Shown piece by piece: positions 58,948-64,000 of a stretch of DNA of 64,000 bases. The DNA is from Fomitopsis serialis (taxonomy: Eukaryota > Basidiomycota > Agaricomycetes > Polyporales > Fomitopsidaceae): positions 186,001-250,000 of the forward strand of contig NW_025954973.1 of assembly GCF_022376445.1 (NCBI RefSeq), given 5' to 3'. The notes beneath the pieces were generated by a model. That model did not search any database, had not been told where the DNA came from, and saw only the letters and a program-made list of their open reading frames with translations. The position numbers were made by a program, and so were the translations under genes. Position 1 is the stretch's first letter, and each line of letters begins with the position of its first letter.

Positions 58948-60017
58948 TCACTTTGTTTTGGCGTCTTCCTGGATGCTGCCCATATGCAAGAGCCGGAGGG
59001 TGTCCTCGACCTCCTCCTTGATGCCGAGCTCGACCTTGAGCACCGTGTTCTGGAATATCGCCAATGTGAGGCCACCGGGGTTCCGGATGCGTGGCTGCCA
59101 CCCGTCCGGAATGCGCTCCTCGAGGAGGAAGGGATACAGGTCCTTCACCCGCCCGCCGCAGATCGTCAGCAACGTCGAGCCGCTGGAACAAGAACAGCGT
59201 CAGTGCAACTCGAGAGGGAAGTGCGTGGACACGTACTTGGAGGCACCGAAGATCTTGTGGATCATCGCCTGGCTGTACTGGCCATTGCTAGCCTTGGACT
59301 GGGCGCGCCGCTTGCCGAGCATGCGCGAGAGGTCGCTCGTGGTGATGTCGCCGCCCGGGCCCGTCCCGCTCTCAAGGAACTCCTTGATGAGGTGCGGCGC
59401 GGGTTTTGACTGGTCGGGGTTGAGGAAGGTGTCCTCTCCTGCAAAACCGCGCGTCAGTTGCCGTTCTTTCGGTGAATGCTTGAAGGGACGCACTGCACAG
59501 GGACGCGTCGTGCTCGATGCAGTTGTGCGCGCTGAGGTCGCTCAGGTCCATCTTGTCCGTCCAGTAGTTGCGGTCCAGCATGTCCGCAGCGTAGTGCGGG
59601 ACGAAGAAGCAGAAGGTCGGCGAGAAGTTGAACGTCTCCCGGCATTTGGTGTTGAGGTCGCGGAAGGTGATGTTGCGCCCATCCCGAGGGAGGATGCCTA
59701 ACCACGCCGAAGCTCAGCAATCGCCTTTCGCGTGTAGTATCAGGATACGCACCGTGGTTCGCCATGGCGTTCAGCATCGGGCAGCAGCTCCGACTGTCCG
59801 TGTCTTTTGGAGGGATGAACTGTGGCCAGAGGCCGCCTGCGCCCGGCCGGCCTTCTGGTACCACCCGGTTTTCAGGCAGGAGCGGTGCAAACGCGTTGTA
59901 CAAAGTCAATGCGAGGTCCCAGATGAACAGGCGGATGAGGAGGATGACGTTCGCGATGCCGTAGATGAGGCCCACGCCCAGTCGTGTTGCTGCTACTGCT
60001 GCAAATGAGGGCGCCAT
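58948..60017 (-). CDS. Peroxygenase/chloroperoxidase-like heme-thiolate protein
   Basis: Member of the fungal heme-thiolate peroxidase family that oxyfunctionalises organic substrates with H2O2. Exons: 60017-59753, 59697-59494, 59448 to about 59238, and about 59182-58948. The N-terminal hydrophobic helix (LGVGLIYGIANVILLIRLFI) suggests a membrane anchor or uncleaved signal. The proximal heme motif reads SRSCCPMLNAMANHG; the Cys before Pro is the likely heme ligand, and the usual Pro before it is replaced by Cys. The acid-base/Mg site is present as CIEHDASLC. The C-terminal part has GSTLLTICGG and ERIPDGWQP. Length (about 280 residues) fits the short class. The frame is intact; the substrate is unknown. 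Confidence 0.82.
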
Positions 60018-61838
60018 GGCGGTGGGCAGCAGATAGTGTGGGGGCGGGGTAGGCGCGTTCGAGGCAAGTCGGACGTGACAGGCGGCGACGAGGGGACTTA
60101 TGTATGTCGCAGGCATGTGACGGGAAGCTGTCCGCGAAAGCTGGGACGCATACCGCATAGCGGATGCTGTACGGACGGTGGGCGGCTGGATCGGGGCATG
60201 GCGCCTGCTTAGGGCGGTGCGCTTGCCCGTTCTTGTCTATTGCTGGCAAAGATGTCCGTGGATGTCCGGAGCCGCGCTCGGATTGGGCGGAGAAGCGTCC
60301 CGAGATGCTGTGGCCATCAACCTGACGTGGTCTCAGCCAGGAAGTCGCCGGTCCTGGGCCGAGGATGATACGAGTTGCAGGGAAGCGGTCGACCACGTTT
60401 AGTACCCATGACACGGACGCAAATGAAATGACGGTAGTTCGAGGCACTCAGCTGAGGCAGCACACAGTTCACGACGTACTTCAATGCGCGACCTTGCTTT
60501 CCTGAGGCTCGCGATCTCCGTTGTGGCGGACCGTAAAAGCCAGCGAGCGTCCGAGTCGGGGCGCCGGTAAACGGCAAGTCGACTCAGACTTGGATCGGTG
60601 GCTGTGGCTGCTAGTGTGATATCATCGGACGGTGATTCGCCTCACCGGGGACAAATCAGTTTTTTGGGACTCAGAAGATGCTAAGAAGAGTGGCGCCTAT
60701 GGAGAACCAGTTATGGGCCACTTCGACGCGCGAAAACCTTAAGTAAACGCATTATTATCCTTGAATCTTCGGAGCTTCGAACATGCGGCGAACATGCAAT
60801 GTCGCCGGGCGCAGAACATGTGTCACGTTTTCTTAAAGTTTTCGGACGGGGACAATGCTGCGAAAATGCCAAATGTCCGGCGACTTTCCGAAACGCGACA
60901 ACTTTGGGTAAAATCCAGTCTTTTCCGTCGCAGAATGCAACGCGAAAACGGACAGAAAACGGGACCTTTTCTGTCCCATGTTCTCCTTCCGAAAATGATA
61001 TCAGTTCTGTCCCCGAAAATTTATCATTTGCAGGCTTAGAAGACGCTGTATTTCTGAGCGCCGAACATGCAATGAAAATGATGTTTTTTCGCATCCAATA
61101 AATGGAATATTCTCGTTGCATGTGCGACCGTCGAACATGTTGTATGTTCGAAGGCAAATCGCGTCTAAATCATGACAATTCAGACTCGAAATCAGGTTGA
61201 GTCAGGGCTGGAATCAGAGCTATTCAGGGAGTGAATTCATGGCATTCCGAGCAAATTGGAACACTATTCGGAGGCGCAGTATACGATTCGAGCGCTGGAT
61301 CCTTCATCGCCCGCGACGTCCAGTCATCAGATACAACCTACCATCCATCGAGCTGACCCTGCTCGATTGGCCCGCGCCCGCGCCCCCCGCCGTTACACGG
61401 AAACCTAATGCCAGACGCGGGAAGGGACCAGAGAGTCTTGGACCGGCCGTCTATGAAGATATGTGGGATCCGCACAAAGGACGATGTATTGAGCGCGATG
61501 GCGAAGCTGGCATCATGCGAGGCTGCTGTAACAGACAGAGGTGAAGATACCCATGTGTGAGGAACCTAGAAGCACGTACGTCATTAACCAAGGGCCTCCT
61601 GGAGAGGGGTGTACGTACTGATAATACATGTGGCCCGTCATGCCGTGTCTGAATTTCTTGATGTGTGGAAGGCGTGCTTGAAGCCAGAGGCAACGTACTG
61701 AAGGATGCGAGGGCATGGGACTGCTATGGCGCGTACGGGATAATCGTAACTTCATTGGGAGCCAGTCAAAGCCCGCGCAGGAGTCGGTATCACTCACTCT
61801 CTCCACACGAACGCCGAGTTGAGGTCACACCAGGGCAT
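60018..61838. other. No recognised gene; possible MITE
   Basis: Between about 60773 and 61152 the motif CGAACATG recurs and the ends share CTTCGAACAT in inverted orientation, which could mark a small decayed element of about 380 bp. No protein family seen in the rest. Confidence 0.35.
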
Positions 61839-62147
61839 TTAAACCCCCACACCGAAGTCCTGCACCGTGCGGATCATATAATCGGAGTGCACTAAGTACG
61901 TCAACCACGCCACACCGGACACGACCGTGCTGAAGAACGTACCCACTAAGTCCTCTAAGCCCTCGATGGTCTTCGGGGAGAGCTTGATCAGCGCCATGCG
62001 CCCGACCGCAATACGCCAGACGTAGGCGAAGACATTGCAGACGACAAGCGAACCCTCGAAGATGTTGTCCACGACGAAGTGGCTCGAAACCATGATAACC
62101 GGAAGTGACACGACGCCCTCAGCAGAAGAGCCCAGATAGCTGCCCAA
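61839..62147 (-). CDS. Hypothetical hydrophobic ORF
   Basis: 102-residue frame with two or three hydrophobic stretches (VVDNIFEGSLVVCNVFAYVW, DLVGTFFSTVVSGVAWLTYL). Family not recognised. It may be a fragment of a membrane-protein gene next to the decayed dehydrogenase. Confidence 0.25.
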   Translation of the reverse strand: MGSYLGSSAEGVVSLPVIMVSSHFVVDNIFEGSLVVCNVFAYVWRIAVGRMALIKLSPKTIEGLEDLVGTFFSTVVSGVAWLTYLVHSDYMIRTVQDFGVGV

Positions 62148-62299
62148 GGTAGCCGCACTTAAGTGACTTGACGAAACTGAAGGAGACCAAGGGTGTGATC
62201 GAGTCCGACGTTCTCACGCACGAGCGTGCAGGAATGTGGGTGATTCAGGGTGTACTCCAGATCGCTGACAGGCGCGAGGGGAGCGTGACGTGGTAAGGC

Positions 62300-63330
62300 A
62301 CATGCAGGAAGGGAATTGGCCATAGAGCGCATCGCGGACGACCTCCAGAGGGAATTCCTTCACCATCGACTCCACATCTACGCATTCAAGCATCAGCCTC
62401 CAAGCCCCAGAATACAGATACCAGACCACTCACCAGACGACGTCGAGAACTTGACACACTGTTCCATATCCTGCGCACACTCCAACGCCACCTGCGCAGC
62501 GCAGCGCGGTTCATGTTCAGCACTACTAGGTTGCCCACCTGGATCTTCCCGTCCACCGCCGCGCTTACGAGCGTCACGGTGCCGTTCAGGCCGACGGTGG
62601 GGATGATCTCGGAGACGCTCTGCGAGTAGGGCGCGGTGCAGAAGACGAAGCATGCGCCGCCGAGCGACTTGACGATAAGACGACGTCCGTCGCGGAGGCG
62701 TCGATGTACTTGGAGGCTCCGAGCGAGAGAGCGAGCGGCTTTTTGGACAAGCCAGAGGAGAGCGGTGTCCTGCAGCAGTCCCCTTGAGCTTTGATACAGA
62801 TGACGAGGCGTGAGCGAGTACTTACCTTCAGGCCGAGTTTCGATGCGTATCGGATGGCAAGGTGCCCAAGACCTACAACGCCCTGTACGAGGCAGACGTA
62901 GCCGAGTCGACAGTGCCACGCGGATAGCGTCAAAACCCGCGATGCCTCTACGCAGCAAGGGTGCGAACTCCACATACGACGCCTGCTGCAACGCCTCCTC
63001 CGGGATGCTCACCACCGCTGCAGCTCAGTCAGCACTGCACCAATGCATACCTTACTCGGGGCAACTCACCCGTCTCAGGCGCATACATGTACTCCGCATG
63101 CCCATCATCAAACGTGAACCCCGTCTCCTGTCCCTCCTCGCACAAAAACGCGGTCCCCGTCCTGCGCGACTCGCATCGTCCGCAGTAGCCGCCAATCCAG
63201 TCGACGCTGACGGGCGCGCCGAGCCTGTACCGTCCCTCCCTGTCCGTGCCCGGCTACGTCCCCGACTTGTCGAAGTGGTCCAAGTTGCCGTTATCCGAAG
63301 CGTACACGCGGATGAACACCTTGTTCGGCG
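62300..63330 (-). pseudogene. Decayed zinc-type alcohol dehydrogenase
   Basis: Remnant of a medium-chain zinc alcohol dehydrogenase. Recognisable pieces in order are KVFIRVYASDNGNLDHF, GAPVSVDWIGGYCGRCESRR, GHAEYMYAPETG, VSIPEEALQQASYVEFAPLL, CLVQGVVGLGHLAIRYASKL (NAD loop), LGASKYIDASATDVV, VSEIIPTVGLNGTVTLVSAA, ALECAQDMEQCVKFSTSS and VDVESMVKEFPLEVVRDAL. Lesions: a TAG after KSGT (about 63258), no GHE catalytic segment, the third structural-zinc Cys changed to Arg (CESRR), and frame changes after FDAIR (about 62925) and after NRAALR (about 62505). Several independent defects make this a real pseudogene rather than a sequencing artefact. Confidence 0.75.
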
Positions 63331-64000
63331 CGCGCAGCTCTTTGTGATGAAGATCGTCGTATCCACTGCCAAATCACTAGTCATCGATTGTTAGCGCAAT
63401 AATCTCGTTGGGCAGGAGGACATACGCGTGAACGATGCAGAAAACATGGGCAAATGCGACAAAATGTCATTTGGCGGATCAAGGGTACACGGTGCAACTG
63501 CCGTCAGCATACGTACTCGCGGAACCTGTGTGCAAGACTTGCTGCGTATGTTCGCCCTCAGAGTTTTTATGCAAGGACCCACGTACGTAGACTGACGACC
63601 AGAGTGCAGTTGATCTCCCGACGTCGAGGTGTCCTGTGTATGTCGCAGGTGTCCTTCATCACGCGCTGTGTGGTAATCGCTTGCGTCTTGCCAAAGTGTC
63701 GAGCAGCCGGCCGATCGCCAGCGTCGGTGGCGACCACGTCTGAGCCATGTCAGCCTCTGAAGATCGGTTCGAGGTCGACTAACAAAATGACGTACCTTTC
63801 ATTTCTCCGATACATCCATAGACCGACTGCGACCAGTAGGTACTTTCATTCAGACTCAGGAATCGCCGAGTATTCTAGCGGCAGATCAAAGTCAGCATAG
63901 AGAAGGTAGATCGCGGCGCATCGCCCGTTACGATCATGCTGTCGTGGGCTCCATTATTAGCACTCAGGTCGGTGTTCATAATCCACGGGCTCACCCCGAA
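63331..64000. other. Window end, no recognised gene
   Basis: Upstream side of the decayed dehydrogenase. Its first exon may lie here but I cannot identify it. Other open frames are short. Confidence 0.45.

Overview
The window looks like nuclear DNA of an Agaricomycete, probably a wood-decay basidiomycete of the polypore type. I infer this from introns of about 45-70 bp, basidiomycete-specific DUF6698 and Plavaka families, a CACTA-like transposase, a Ngaro-like tyrosine-recombinase retroelement, aryl-alcohol-dehydrogenase-type aldo/keto reductases, a heme-thiolate peroxygenase and an NRPS-like reductase. All gene models were spliced by eye; no search was run.

Layout. 1-2.8 kb: nothing recognised. 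2.8-9.8 kb: two divergent genes sharing a 208-bp promoter, a DUF6698 protein (minus) and a Plavaka transposase (plus). 11.6-12.9 kb: a UbiA prenyltransferase, apparently frameshifted by one base. 13.0-29.3 kb: a nest of mobile elements. The outer layer is an element with near-perfect terminal inverted repeats (13,026 and 29,274). Inside its right repeat sits a Ngaro-like retroelement with gag, RT-RNase H and tyrosine recombinase genes and split direct repeats A1...B1-A2...B2. About 9.8 kb separates A2 from B2, which should be adjacent; that interval carries a Tnp2/CACTA-like transposase, a second multi-exon gene and an orphan 237-residue ORF. 29.4-33.5 kb: an adenylation-carrier-reductase (NRPS-like) enzyme. 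35.8-37.2 kb: a multi-pass membrane protein. 37.8-47.5 kb: four aldo/keto reductase paralogues, three in tandem on plus and one inverted; the third is frameshifted. 50.4-58.7 kb: an Sds3-family HDAC-complex subunit, a divergent F-box gene and RTF1. 58.9-60.0 kb: a membrane-anchored peroxygenase-like heme protein. 62.3-63.3 kb: a decayed zinc alcohol dehydrogenase.

Together, UbiA (prenylation of an aromatic acid), the NRPS-like reductase (acid to aldehyde) and the aldo/keto reductases (aldehyde to alcohol) could be parts of one prenylated-aryl pathway split by the 16-kb mobile nest. This is inference. The most unusual sequence signals are the A2/B2-located cargo, a CRISPR-like array of nine 13-bp imperfect palindromes in the gag intron, a lox-like inverted pair in each A repeat, and a tandemly repeated intron-plus-exon unit in the accessory transposon gene.
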